9,016 nucleotides of DNA. Source: Promethearchaeota archaeon (GTDB taxonomy: Archaea; Asgardarchaeota; Lokiarchaeia; Sigyniarchaeales; SOKP01). Positions within the stretch are counted from its first letter, which is position 1. Each line of letters begins with the position of its first letter. Position numbers and translations under genes: made by a program. Below, in pieces: positions 1-5,857 of this stretch. The stretch lies in NCBI GenBank assembly GCA_016840695.1, contig JAEORV010000035.1, positions 1 through 9,016 on the forward strand, read 5' to 3'. Below the pieces are notes generated by a model. That model made no database searches and was not told the origin of the DNA. It worked only from the letters and a program-made list of their open reading frames with translations.

Positions 1-330
1 TTTGCTGTTAGATTGGCACTAAGTAGACCAAAGAAGCTTAAAAAAGTAATTAGAACATTGATTAAGAATAACCAAGTCGATCATTCTGACATTGATGTTG
101 ATGATCCACTAGGATTCCTCACCAAAGAAAATCATGCAATTAATATCGTCGATGCAGCATACAGGTTTTGCCAACATGAACCTGGAATACACGTGGTTCT
201 TTCTGGAACGGGAAATAGCGAACATTTAGCCGCAAATATTCAATCTTTTTCAAGACCACCTCTTCTGCAAGACGTCACGGATAGAATCAAGAAAATATTT
301 AAAATTGTCGATTCAGTTACAGGTCAGTGA
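1..330 (+). CDS. Aldo/keto reductase, C-terminal part (cut by window edge)
   Basis: Partial gene: the frame is open from base 1 to the TGA at 328-330, giving 109 residues of the C-terminal end. The segment VVLSGTGNSEHLAANI (residues 65-80 of the visible part) matches the C-terminal cofactor-binding stretch of aldo/keto reductases, where a small-residue turn followed by an Asn and a helix holds the phosphate of NAD(P)H. The family are NAD(P)-dependent cytosolic oxidoreductases of aldehydes and ketones. The substrate cannot be told, because the catalytic Tyr, Lys, Asp and His lie in the missing N-terminal part. The preceding stretch (HAINIVDAAYRFCQHE) fits the helix before this strand. A TTG at position 13 could be read as a start, but a 105-residue protein would lack most of the barrel, so the gene almost certainly begins upstream of the window. 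Confidence 0.85.
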   Translation, partial: FAVRLALSRPKKLKKVIRTLIKNNQVDHSDIDVDDPLGFLTKENHAINIVDAAYRFCQHEPGIHVVLSGTGNSEHLAANIQSFSRPPLLQDVTDRIKKIFKIVDSVTGQ

Positions 331-379
331 CGATCCTTAATAAACAAGCCAAATGCCGATTGCTTGGTTAATAACATAA

Positions 380-390
380 ACATTTAAATG
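380..390 (+). promoter_or_regulatory. TATA-like element before the small GTPase gene
   Basis: The sequence ACATTTAAATG at 380-390 contains a TTTAAAT core about 28-34 bp before the ATG at 417. That is the distance expected between an archaeal TATA box and a transcription start at or very near the start codon. No Shine-Dalgarno match is seen between them, so a leaderless transcript is inferred. Confidence 0.5.
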
Positions 391-416
391 AAAATTGTTA
401 CTATTTTTAGCGTGTA

Positions 417-980
417 ATGACTAGTGTTAAATACAAAATTTGTATCTTTGGTGATGGCGGGGTTGGGAAAACAACATTAACTCAAAGATACATGACCGGA
501 GTCTTTCAAGAAAAATACCAACTCACGATAGGGATGGATTTTTATCTGAAAAAATTGGAAGTAGACGATATCGATGTCTCATTGCAGATATGGGATTTTG
601 CGGGTGAAGAGAAGTTTCGATTTCTCATGCCGGGAGCTTTGTTAGGCGCTCATGCAGCGATTTTCATGTACGACATTTCGAGATATGGGACTTTAGAAAA
701 CTTAGATGACTGGATCTCTTTATTTAAAGAAACTAATATAAAAGAAAATCAAGACGTCCCGTTTGTATTAATTGGAGGAAAATTGGATCTTGACGACATT
801 CGAGCTGTGTCAAAAGAGAAAGGGCGCGAAATGGCGAATCTTTACGTTGCCATGGGTTGGATTGAATGTTCCGCAAAAGATGGCACGAATGTAAGTAAAA
901 TCTTTGAAGAAATGGCTCGCGCTATTATAGAACGCCAAAGATCAGATAAAAAGGAGACTAAAATAAGATTATTTGAATGA
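417..980 (+). CDS. Rab/Ras-like small GTPase with altered G3 and G4 motifs
   Basis: A 187-residue Ras-superfamily GTPase, closest in look to the Rab-like proteins abundant in Asgard archaea. Motifs in order: G1 GDGGVGKTT (12-20); G2 Thr37 in QLTIGMDF; G3 WDFAGEE (59-65); G4 position GGKLD (120-124); G5 ECSAK (150-154). Two changes stand out. The residue equivalent to Ras Gln61 is Glu64, and the Asn of the NKxD guanine-specificity motif is Gly121. The remaining GTP-binding residues are intact, so it is probably a working switch. The C-terminus (KIRLFE) has no cysteine, so there is no prenylation site. If it reaches membranes it does so by another route. The start is the first in-frame ATG, behind a TATA-like element, with no Shine-Dalgarno site. 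No partner GAP or exchange factor is recognised nearby. The next gene, a Cys/His-ribbon protein 80 bp downstream, is a possible partner by position only. Confidence 0.95.
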   Translation: MTSVKYKICIFGDGGVGKTTLTQRYMTGVFQEKYQLTIGMDFYLKKLEVDDIDVSLQIWDFAGEEKFRFLMPGALLGAHAAIFMYDISRYGTLENLDDWISLFKETNIKENQDVPFVLIGGKLDLDDIRAVSKEKGREMANLYVAMGWIECSAKDGTNVSKIFEEMARAIIERQRSDKKETKIRLFE

Positions 981-1017
981 ATTAGAGTAGGAAATTTTGA
1001 ACTTTATTAAGAACAAG

Positions 1018-1028
1018 AATTAAATTTT
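1018..1028 (+). promoter_or_regulatory. Weak TATA-like element before the Cys/His-ribbon gene
   Basis: AATTAAATTTT at 1018-1028 is an AT-rich TATA-like stretch 33-43 bp before the ATG at 1061. It would give a transcript with a leader of roughly 10 nt. It is less convincing than the elements before the neighbouring genes, and the gene might instead be read through from the GTPase gene. Confidence 0.3.
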
Positions 1029-1060
1029 CGAGTTGATAGTGCAACACGTCAAGTTCAAAT

Positions 1061-1912
1061 ATGAAAGTAGAAGTGCGGTGTCCCGCATGCAATTCAATTG
1101 GAAAAATAATAGTTGATCAGCAGTTAATAGACCAAAGTGTTAGAGGACTCACCGCAGTAACAATTGCTTCGAATATAATATGTGAACATGCTTTTGTAGC
1201 ATATATCGACAAAAATCGAGATATACGAGATTACATTTTATGCGATTTTTTAATTGATATTCCTGAAATCGAGCTAAAACTTGACAATAAAAAACCTCAA
1301 ATTAAATCATACGAAGATTTTGACGTTGATATCATAAAACTCAATATATACCCCTCGCTCTTAGTTAACGTGCTTAAGGGAATTTTATTCAAAAAAAATG
1401 TCTTAATCATTCTTGATAACGATTTTCTAAGAGGATACATGCAAAAATTCTTACTACACATTACAGAGGGCACCTTTTTTCACGAGACCGTTTTGCTTTC
1501 AAGAAAAACATATCCCAAAGTTAAAAAAGAGTATAAGAAATACCTAGTGTTAGAAAATGCTAAGATTATAAAAGATAAAGAGAAGATCCTTAATCCGAAG
1601 AAATTAAAATTTGAAAAAGCGATAGTCCAAAAATTTTTCGAAGAAAAAGACCCTAAATCCAGTTTATTGATCATTATAAATGAAATAAAAAAGATCTTCA
1701 TTTTATCAAAAAAGATAATTGAATTTAACGATAATCTTAAAGGCGTTCAAAAACTCGATTCCAAAATGCTTTTGGACCATTTTAAAGCAGAACTAGATTT
1801 AAAAATCCAATTCCCCTATTTAAAATATCTAATGGAAATAGTAAAAAGCTATTTTCAAGTTGATATTGAATATACTTCTGACACTGTTGATTTCTTCAAG
1901 TTACTTCAATAA
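1061..1912 (+). CDS. Hypothetical protein with N-terminal Cys/His ribbon
   Basis: A 283-residue soluble protein of unknown function. The N-terminus has CPAC (Cys7, Cys10) and CEH (Cys41, His43), followed by AFVAYIDKNRDIRDY. This spacing looks like a small zinc-ribbon fold with two ligands at each end. From memory, I associate this module with otherwise uncharacterised Asgard proteins. After a linker, residues 97-167 read as alternating strands and helices (KNVLIILDND at 112-121, KKYLVLENAKII at 159-170). They are followed by a lysine-rich helical region containing EKDPKSSLLIIINEIKK (195-211). The last 45 residues are helical. There is no signal peptide or membrane segment, and no catalytic motif is visible. 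The gene is among the most AT-rich in the window (one sampled 60-base line is about 17 percent G+C). It follows the GTPase gene in the same direction, which makes a GTPase-linked role possible but unproven. Confidence 0.8.
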   Translation: MKVEVRCPACNSIGKIIVDQQLIDQSVRGLTAVTIASNIICEHAFVAYIDKNRDIRDYILCDFLIDIPEIELKLDNKKPQIKSYEDFDVDIIKLNIYPSLLVNVLKGILFKKNVLIILDNDFLRGYMQKFLLHITEGTFFHETVLLSRKTYPKVKKEYKKYLVLENAKIIKDKEKILNPKKLKFEKAIVQKFFEEKDPKSSLLIIINEIKKIFILSKKIIEFNDNLKGVQKLDSKMLLDHFKAELDLKIQFPYLKYLMEIVKSYFQVDIEYTSDTVDFFKLLQ

Positions 1913-1944
1913 TCTTTATACCTTCAAGTGGACGAAATCAAACA

Positions 1945-1954
1945 ACATATATAG
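1945..1954 (+). promoter_or_regulatory. TATA-like element before the M28 peptidase gene
   Basis: ACATATATAG at 1945-1954 lies about 21-30 bp before the ATG at 1975. This fits a TATA box driving a nearly leaderless transcript. An ATG at 1968 is out of frame with the peptidase, and no Shine-Dalgarno site is present. Confidence 0.5.
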
Positions 1955-1974
1955 TTGGAAAAATTAAATGGAAT

Positions 1975-3222
1975 ATGAAAGAAGAATTAAGTGGGAATAT
2001 TTTCGAAGAACAAGCCGCTATTAACCACGTGAAAGCTTTGACTTTCACTCGAAAGGCTGGAACTAGTGGAGAAACTAAAGGAATTAATTACATTCAAAAA
2101 GAATTGGAAAAAAACTCTATCGATTCCATTCAAGAGTCTTTCAATTGTTCAAGCGGAAGCCTAATGAAGTTGTTATTAGCTTTTTTATTTCTGTACATGA
2201 TAATATATGAAGTGATTCTATTTTTTAACCAGTTTGCCTGGATTATCTTAATTCTTCACGTGATCTTAGTCATATCGTTGATGCAAGGCATGAAATATCT
2301 CCTCGATTGGACAAACCTCATATATTGGGGGAAAAAACTACAATCAAACAACGTGATTGCTGAAATAAGCGCTCAAAAACCCAGATACAAGAGGCCTGTT
2401 GCAATATTTTCCGCACATTACGACACGGTATCAAGGGTAATTCCTGGACCAATATACATGGTATTAATGGTGTCTTGCCTTTTTATAGCTTTGACATTCC
2501 TATTATTAACCCTCATTATTTCAATATGGTCGTTACTTGCGATTTTTAATTTAGTTATTACGGGTATTGTTTTCAACATTATAATCTCCGTATCACTTGT
2601 TCTAGCAATCAGCTTTCAAATAGGCTCCAGTATTGCGATTTTGAATAAAAGTTTAGATAAATCAGTTGGCTCGTTAGATAACGCAACTGGAGTAGCAATC
2701 TTACTCGAAGTAGCTAAACTTATCAAGAAAAATCCGCTTGAAAATATCGATGCGATTTTTCTCTGGTGTGGTGCCGAAGAATTTGGATTATGGGGCTCAA
2801 AACAATTCTTGGCGAAGCATTTCGAAGAACTAAATGATAAATACGACCTCAATAAGTCGATTGCAATGAATTTTGACATTATAGGGCGCTATGTTGGTCT
2901 AATGGATGAATCTGGGTTAATTAAAAAGAAAAAAATGAACGATAGTTTGAACGATATCATTTTTGCTATTGCTAAACAAAGTAACATAGAACTCAAGAAA
3001 CAAAAATCGATAATTGGCACGGGTGGAGATCACATGTGTTTCATGAAGTATGCAAAAAAAGCAGAATTATCGCTTCAAGTAACGTGTTTCGCTACAAATA
3101 AAGACGCAAGATACATTCATTATCCCACTGATACTCCCGATAGATGCTCTCCAAAGACTCTTAACGACTGCATTAAAGTCTGCCACGAAACGGTAAGGAG
3201 CATTGACAAGCGATTAGAATAA
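1975..3222 (+). CDS. Membrane-embedded M28-family zinc metallopeptidase
   Basis: A 415-residue protein carrying the full M28 (aminopeptidase Y/S type) active site. The first zinc ligand is His148 with Asp150 in HYD. The bridging ligand is Asp235 in LDNATGVA. Glu268-Glu269 in WCGAEEFG are the general base and a zinc ligand. Asp301 lies in NFDIIGR and His382 in HYPTDTPD. Family members remove N-terminal residues from peptides using two zinc ions. Four hydrophobic segments occur at about 64-84, 86-106, 160-182 and 188-214. Both pairs sit inside the peptidase fold: the first between the N-terminal helix region and the NNVIAEI strand, the second between His148 and Asp235. All soluble parts would therefore lie on one side of the membrane. 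There is no cleavable signal peptide, which favours a cytosolic face but does not prove it. The start is ATG 1975, about 25 bp after a TATA-like element. No adjacent gene explains its substrate. Confidence 0.9.
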   Translation: MKEELSGNIFEEQAAINHVKALTFTRKAGTSGETKGINYIQKELEKNSIDSIQESFNCSSGSLMKLLLAFLFLYMIIYEVILFFNQFAWIILILHVILVISLMQGMKYLLDWTNLIYWGKKLQSNNVIAEISAQKPRYKRPVAIFSAHYDTVSRVIPGPIYMVLMVSCLFIALTFLLLTLIISIWSLLAIFNLVITGIVFNIIISVSLVLAISFQIGSSIAILNKSLDKSVGSLDNATGVAILLEVAKLIKKNPLENIDAIFLWCGAEEFGLWGSKQFLAKHFEELNDKYDLNKSIAMNFDIIGRYVGLMDESGLIKKKKMNDSLNDIIFAIAKQSNIELKKQKSIIGTGGDHMCFMKYAKKAELSLQVTCFATNKDARYIHYPTDTPDRCSPKTLNDCIKVCHETVRSIDKRLE

Positions 3223-3263
3223 TTATGAACTGGAAGACTCGTGTGCTCAAATATTAAAACAAA

Positions 3264-3274
3264 TCTTTAAATAA
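3264..3274 (+). promoter_or_regulatory. TATA-like element before the fasciclin gene
   Basis: TCTTTAAATAA at 3264-3274 is a good archaeal TATA match 20-30 bp before the TTG at 3294. It supports that unusual start codon, because transcription would begin at or just before it. Confidence 0.5.
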
Positions 3275-3293
3275 TTAACTTGAATATTGGTAT

Positions 3294-3767
3294 TTGGATA
3301 CAAGAATTTCAAATGAAATTACAATTCACCTAAATAGGGATATTCAAGTGGAAGATATAATCAAATTTCTCAAGTCAGATACCAATTTTTATACCTTCGT
3401 TCAAATGTTAAAATTGACCAGATTGATAGATAAACTATACGAGAGCGGCCCGTTCACAGTTCTAGCTCCCAATAATGATGCTTTTGGGGTGATTCCACAC
3501 GAAAAACTGGATGATTTATTGCACCATTCCAATTCCATGAAAGAAGTTCTCAATTATCATATCATACCAGGTGTATTCGATTCAAAACAACTCATTAAAA
3601 TTAGTACACTCAATACATTATTAGATCAAGAAATTCAAGTTAAATACGCTGATGGACTAATAATTAATAAAGCACGCGTCATTAAATCTGATATAATAGC
3701 GTCTAACGGAATTATACACATAATAGATCGTGTTTTAAAACCCCCAGAAATCTTAGCCGCCGTTTAA
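3294..3767 (+). CDS. Single-domain fasciclin (FAS1) protein without signal peptide
   Basis: A 157-residue protein made almost wholly of one FAS1 domain (about 20-151). The family's first conserved box is seen as FTVLAPNNDAF (54-64), the central YH pair as Tyr88-His89 followed by IIPG, and the second box as SNGIIHIIDRVLKPP (137-151). FAS1 domains usually act outside the cell in adhesion or matrix binding. Here no hydrophobic leader, lipobox or membrane anchor is visible, so the protein is predicted to be cytosolic unless exported by an unknown route. The start is taken as TTG 3294: no in-frame ATG lies between the upstream stop (3276-3278) and the domain, and a TATA-like element sits 20-30 bp before it. 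A GTG at about residue 20 is an alternative that would just keep the domain. The gene follows the M28 peptidase gene by 71 bp and converges on a leftward membrane-protein gene. Confidence 0.88.
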   Translation: MDTRISNEITIHLNRDIQVEDIIKFLKSDTNFYTFVQMLKLTRLIDKLYESGPFTVLAPNNDAFGVIPHEKLDDLLHHSNSMKEVLNYHIIPGVFDSKQLIKISTLNTLLDQEIQVKYADGLIINKARVIKSDIIASNGIIHIIDRVLKPPEILAAV

Positions 3768-3773
3768 AAAAAA
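3766..3773 (-). terminator. T8 tract ending the leftward membrane-protein gene
   Basis: An A8 run on the + strand (3766-3773) reads as T8 on the - strand, about 74 nt past the stop of the leftward 147-residue protein gene. It begins within the stop codon of the converging fasciclin gene. Archaeal transcription often ends at such T-tracts without a hairpin. Confidence 0.45.
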
Positions 3774-3846
3774 TTTCAAAACGCATTATACCTCGCTTAA
3801 AAATTAGGTGTCTCAAAAGAATTGAAGTATTATAGGTAGTTCAATT

Positions 3847-4290
3847 TCATTTCTTTTTTTTCATCTTAACGATATTATACATTAAAGCTATTATAAACGC
3901 AAAGAAAAAGAAAGCTACTATCCATCCCCATGTTACATCAAGAGTAAGAGCACCAATCAAGAAAGAATAACAAGCAGCCCATTCAACGATGATGTAAGGG
4001 ACGTGCCTGCTTGGTTTTGATCGAAAATCAATCTTGAGCACCATGTCAAGCAAAAATTCAGCTACTAAATAAATGATGATAAAGATAAGATAAATTATTA
4101 ATTTAATATCTCTCCCAGTCATGATATAATTAATCAATATCAAGATAATTGGAAGCAGCATTACAAAAAGTATAATTCCAATTATTCTCACATTATCCAT
4201 CTTGTCATTGGCTGTTAATATAAAAACAGCTATGATTGACGAGAAAAAAACTATTGCTGAAATAATAAATATCCAATCAAATAATTCCAT
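3847..4290 (-). CDS. Five-helix membrane protein, function unknown
   Basis: A 147-residue polytopic membrane protein. Hydrophobic segments lie at about 5-26, 34-56, 63-84, 99-117 and 120-141. The C-terminus is a run of lysines (KMKKKK), which by the positive-inside rule suggests a cytosolic tail. The most family-like stretch is KIDFRSKPSRHVPYIIVEW (86-104), a polar, basic loop leading into helix four. I do not recognise a named family. The start is ATG at 4288-4290, preceded by GGTGAT with a 5-nt gap, a clear match to the archaeal 16S 3' end. The gene lies 91 bp downstream of the second regulator gene in the same direction. It could be a read-through member of that operon, but it may have its own promoter in the AT-rich gap. 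Confidence 0.75.
   Translation of the reverse strand: MELFDWIFIISAIVFFSSIIAVFILTANDKMDNVRIIGIILFVMLLPIILILINYIMTGRDIKLIIYLIFIIIYLVAEFLLDMVLKIDFRSKPSRHVPYIIVEWAACYSFLIGALTLDVTWGWIVAFFFFAFIIALMYNIVKMKKKK
3854..3861 (+). terminator. T8 tract ending the fasciclin transcript
   Basis: A T8 run on the + strand lies 86 nt past the fasciclin stop. On the other strand it encodes lysines at the end of the converging membrane protein. It is the first T-tract a rightward transcript meets after the fasciclin gene. Confidence 0.4.
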
Positions 4291-4295
4291 ATCTT

Positions 4296-4301
4296 ATCAC
4301 C
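4296..4301 (-). promoter_or_regulatory. Shine-Dalgarno site GGTGAT of the five-helix protein gene
   Basis: On the - strand GGTGAT lies 5 nt before the ATG at 4290. It is complementary to the conserved AUCACC near the archaeal 16S rRNA 3' end and fixes the start. Confidence 0.65.
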
Positions 4302-4381
4302 AGTTCTATTTTTTTTATTATTAACTATTTTTAATGCATCAGTAAAAATAAAGTGACTTAGATCCTTTGAGATAGAATTAA

Positions 4382-4903
4382 TCATTTATTTTCTAAAGCA
4401 GCCTTTTGCTTCTCCATTTGACTGACGAGTTCTTTCTGCTTTGGATCAGCAATTATATCTAAAAATATATCCACCCATTTAGAAAGCACATTGTATCCAT
4501 TAAGCTCCTCCAAGTCTTTTTTATTGTTCTCAAATTCAGCTTTTATCATCTCTAAATCTTCTCCTAATCTCATTGAAACCTTTATGGCATCCACGTGTGC
4601 AGTTAAATATGCTAAAATTATCGATTCCATCGAATAGGTGATCTCCCCGGTGCTCGATGTTCTTGATTTTTGAATGTATCCCGTGTTAACTAACTCCTTT
4701 AATGCCTGTGAAATGGCTCCCGACGAGTAGCCCGTTAGCTCTTGAAGCTGAGATTGGGTGAGATCTTTTCTCGTCGCAAAATATGCCTTGATTTTTTTTA
4801 ATAAAGGATTTTGTCCAATGAATATTGAAGACGTGCTTAAAAATTGGACGATATCGCTTTCAATTTCCTTTATTTCAGGGGCAAATAATTCTTTTGTTGT
4901 CAA
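4382..4903 (-). CDS. GbsR/MarR-type winged-helix transcription regulator (second of a pair)
   Basis: A 173-residue DNA-binding protein. A winged helix-turn-helix occupies about 34-95. LTQSQLQELTGYSSGAISQALKEL (48-71) gives the two HTH helices, and TGYIQKSRTSSTGEITYSM (74-92) gives the wing. The pattern TGYSxGxISxxLKxL is typical of GbsR-like members of the MarR superfamily. A helical C-terminal part (96-173) probably forms the dimer interface. The start is TTG at 4901-4903: no in-frame ATG exists before the HTH, and GGAGTGAT lies 5 nt upstream. That site overlaps the stop codon of the preceding regulator gene, so the two are very likely co-transcribed and translationally coupled (6-nt gap). 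The pair sits divergently from an ABC-2 exporter operon, the likely target. It resembles its neighbour in the HTH (LTQxQLxELTGxSxGxIS), so the two arose by duplication. Confidence 0.88.
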   Translation of the reverse strand: MTTKELFAPEIKEIESDIVQFLSTSSIFIGQNPLLKKIKAYFATRKDLTQSQLQELTGYSSGAISQALKELVNTGYIQKSRTSSTGEITYSMESIILAYLTAHVDAIKVSMRLGEDLEMIKAEFENNKKDLEELNGYNVLSKWVDIFLDIIADPKQKELVSQMEKQKAALENK

Positions 4904-4908
4904 TTTAT

Positions 4909-4916
4909 ATCACTCC
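4909..4916 (-). promoter_or_regulatory. Shine-Dalgarno site overlapping the upstream stop codon
   Basis: On the - strand GGAGTGAT lies 5 nt before the TTG start at 4903 and contains the TGA stop (4912-4910) of the first regulator gene. Ribosomes ending the first gene are therefore placed to start the second, which supports the non-ATG start. Confidence 0.6.
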
Positions 4917-5692
4917 AGTTTTTTTATAAATCTATCTATGAATTCGGGTTTTGATATTTCGTTGATTATATCCCTGCGTTCAAATAGATAGTTCATTATT
5001 TCATTCGTTCGCTCTAAAAGTAGATTTCTGCCTTTTTTATTATGCAATGTGTTTCTATTTAAAGCGTCTAACTTCTCTTGAACAAACTCTATTGCCTCGT
5101 CGTTGGTTTCCTTTTTTAATATGCTTGTTCTTAGAGCCAGCTGTGCGAAGCTACCTCCGGGAATGCTTAATGAATATCTATAAGTGCGTGTGCCTTTGAT
5201 CAAGCTTTTTACCAAAGCACGATCGAATGCTTTAAGTGTATTAGAAATTGAACCCGCAGAAAATCCCGTTAATTCTCTCAATTGGTTCTGTGTCAAACCA
5301 TTTTCGTGAAATAGCAAGTATGAAATTACGGTGGAAAAAGTATCTGTTTGCCCCTTTCCTTTTCCAAATTCTTTTACGATGTCTACTAATCGTTTCTCAT
5401 ATTCCCGTATTTTTCCTTCGAAAAGATAGCTCTTTTTTTGAGCAAATTCCGAATATACCTCTGTAATTTCTTCTTTAATGCTTTTCCACAAGTAATCGTC
5501 AAGTTTGTCAAGGGTAGACATTTCTTTTCGAAGTTGATAAGTTAATTCATCTGAAAAAAGAGGATCGGAAATGAAATCTCGTAATTTATTTTTGAAATCC
5601 AGAATATTACTATCAATATTTTCACTAAAGTAATTTTTAGTTATGTCTCGTACTAAACTTAGAATTTTGCTTGTTTTTTTCTGCTCTTCCAT
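4910..5692 (-). CDS. GbsR/MarR-type winged-helix regulator with long N-terminal extension (first of a pair)
   Basis: A 260-residue regulator. The first 115 residues are charged and helical (for example 55-108, rich in Glu and Lys) and have no counterpart in the shorter downstream regulator. A winged helix-turn-helix follows at about 118-175, with LTQNQLRELTGFSAGSISNTL (133-153) as the HTH and KGTRTYRYSL (166-175) as the wing. The C-terminal 80 residues are again helical. The N-terminal extension may be a sensing or dimerising domain, but I recognise no ligand motif. The start is the ATG at 5690-5692, 211 bp from the divergent exporter start. The spacer between them contains three copies of a palindrome suited to a winged-helix dimer, so autoregulation together with control of the exporter is the natural reading. 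Its stop overlaps the ribosome site of the second regulator. Confidence 0.87.
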   Translation of the reverse strand: MEEQKKTSKILSLVRDITKNYFSENIDSNILDFKNKLRDFISDPLFSDELTYQLRKEMSTLDKLDDYLWKSIKEEITEVYSEFAQKKSYLFEGKIREYEKRLVDIVKEFGKGKGQTDTFSTVISYLLFHENGLTQNQLRELTGFSAGSISNTLKAFDRALVKSLIKGTRTYRYSLSIPGGSFAQLALRTSILKKETNDEAIEFVQEKLDALNRNTLHNKKGRNLLLERTNEIMNYLFERRDIINEISKPEFIDRFIKKLE

Positions 5693-5753
5693 GATTCTAT
5701 TAATGTTTAATGATGGGTTATCGTATATTTCTATAATTAATATGGGATTTTAG

Positions 5754-5762
5754 ATATTTAAA
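5754..5762 (-). promoter_or_regulatory. Candidate TATA box for the regulator operon
   Basis: ATATTTAAA on the + strand (TTTAAATAT on the - strand) is a good archaeal TATA match. It would start leftward transcription near 5730 and give a leader of about 40 nt. Palindrome copy 1 starts 3 bp behind it, where TFB contacts the promoter. A second AT-rich candidate (5722-5730) nearer the gene cannot be excluded. Confidence 0.4.
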
Positions 5763-5765
5763 CCT

Positions 5766-5782
5766 TTTCACTTCTTTTGAAA
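5766..5782. promoter_or_regulatory. Operator copy 1: TTTCA-N7-TGAAA
   Basis: TTTCA at 5766-5770 and TGAAA at 5778-5782 form a perfect inverted repeat with a 7-bp spacer. It is the first of three identical-format copies in the regulator/exporter spacer and lies 3 bp from a leftward TATA-like element. Confidence 0.65.
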
Positions 5783-5797
5783 TTAAGGAATTATGAA

Positions 5798-5814
5798 TTT
5801 CATACGAAATGAAA
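5798..5814. promoter_or_regulatory. Operator copy 2: TTTCA-N7-TGAAA
   Basis: TTTCA at 5798-5802 and TGAAA at 5810-5814 with a 7-bp spacer. The centre is 32 bp from copy 1, about three helical turns. It ends 3 bp before the rightward TATA-like element CTTAAATA. Confidence 0.65.
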
Positions 5815-5817
5815 ACA

Positions 5818-5825
5818 CTTAAATA
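5818..5825 (+). promoter_or_regulatory. Candidate TATA box for the exporter operon
   Basis: CTTAAATA is a near-consensus archaeal TATA box. Transcription would start near 5848, giving a leader of about 55 nt with no Shine-Dalgarno site, and placing operator copy 3 just downstream of the start. A poorer AT-rich candidate at about 5876-5886 would instead give a leaderless transcript. The choice between them is open. Confidence 0.4.
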
Positions 5826-5857
5826 CTCTATTTTTCTTATTATTATTAAGAAATAAT

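Noticed and set aside
343..369. Short inverted repeat CAAGC...GCTTG after the aldo/keto reductase stop, as a hairpin terminator
   Set aside because: The stem is only 5 bp with a 12-nt loop and no T-tract follows, so it is not convincing in archaea.
1480..1701. Leftward 73-residue reading frame
   Set aside because: It lies fully inside the Cys/His-ribbon gene, and its Phe/Leu-rich content is just the complement of Lys/Glu codons.
2616..2879. Leftward 87-residue reading frame
   Set aside because: It is antisense to the M28 catalytic core, whose conserved residues explain the open frame.
4758..4991. Rightward 77-residue reading frame across the two regulator genes
   Set aside because: It overlaps the end of one and the start of the other on the opposite strand, with no motif or start signal.
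5248..5466. Rightward 72-residue reading frame
   Set aside because: It is antisense to the winged-helix domain of the first regulator, with no start signal or protein features.
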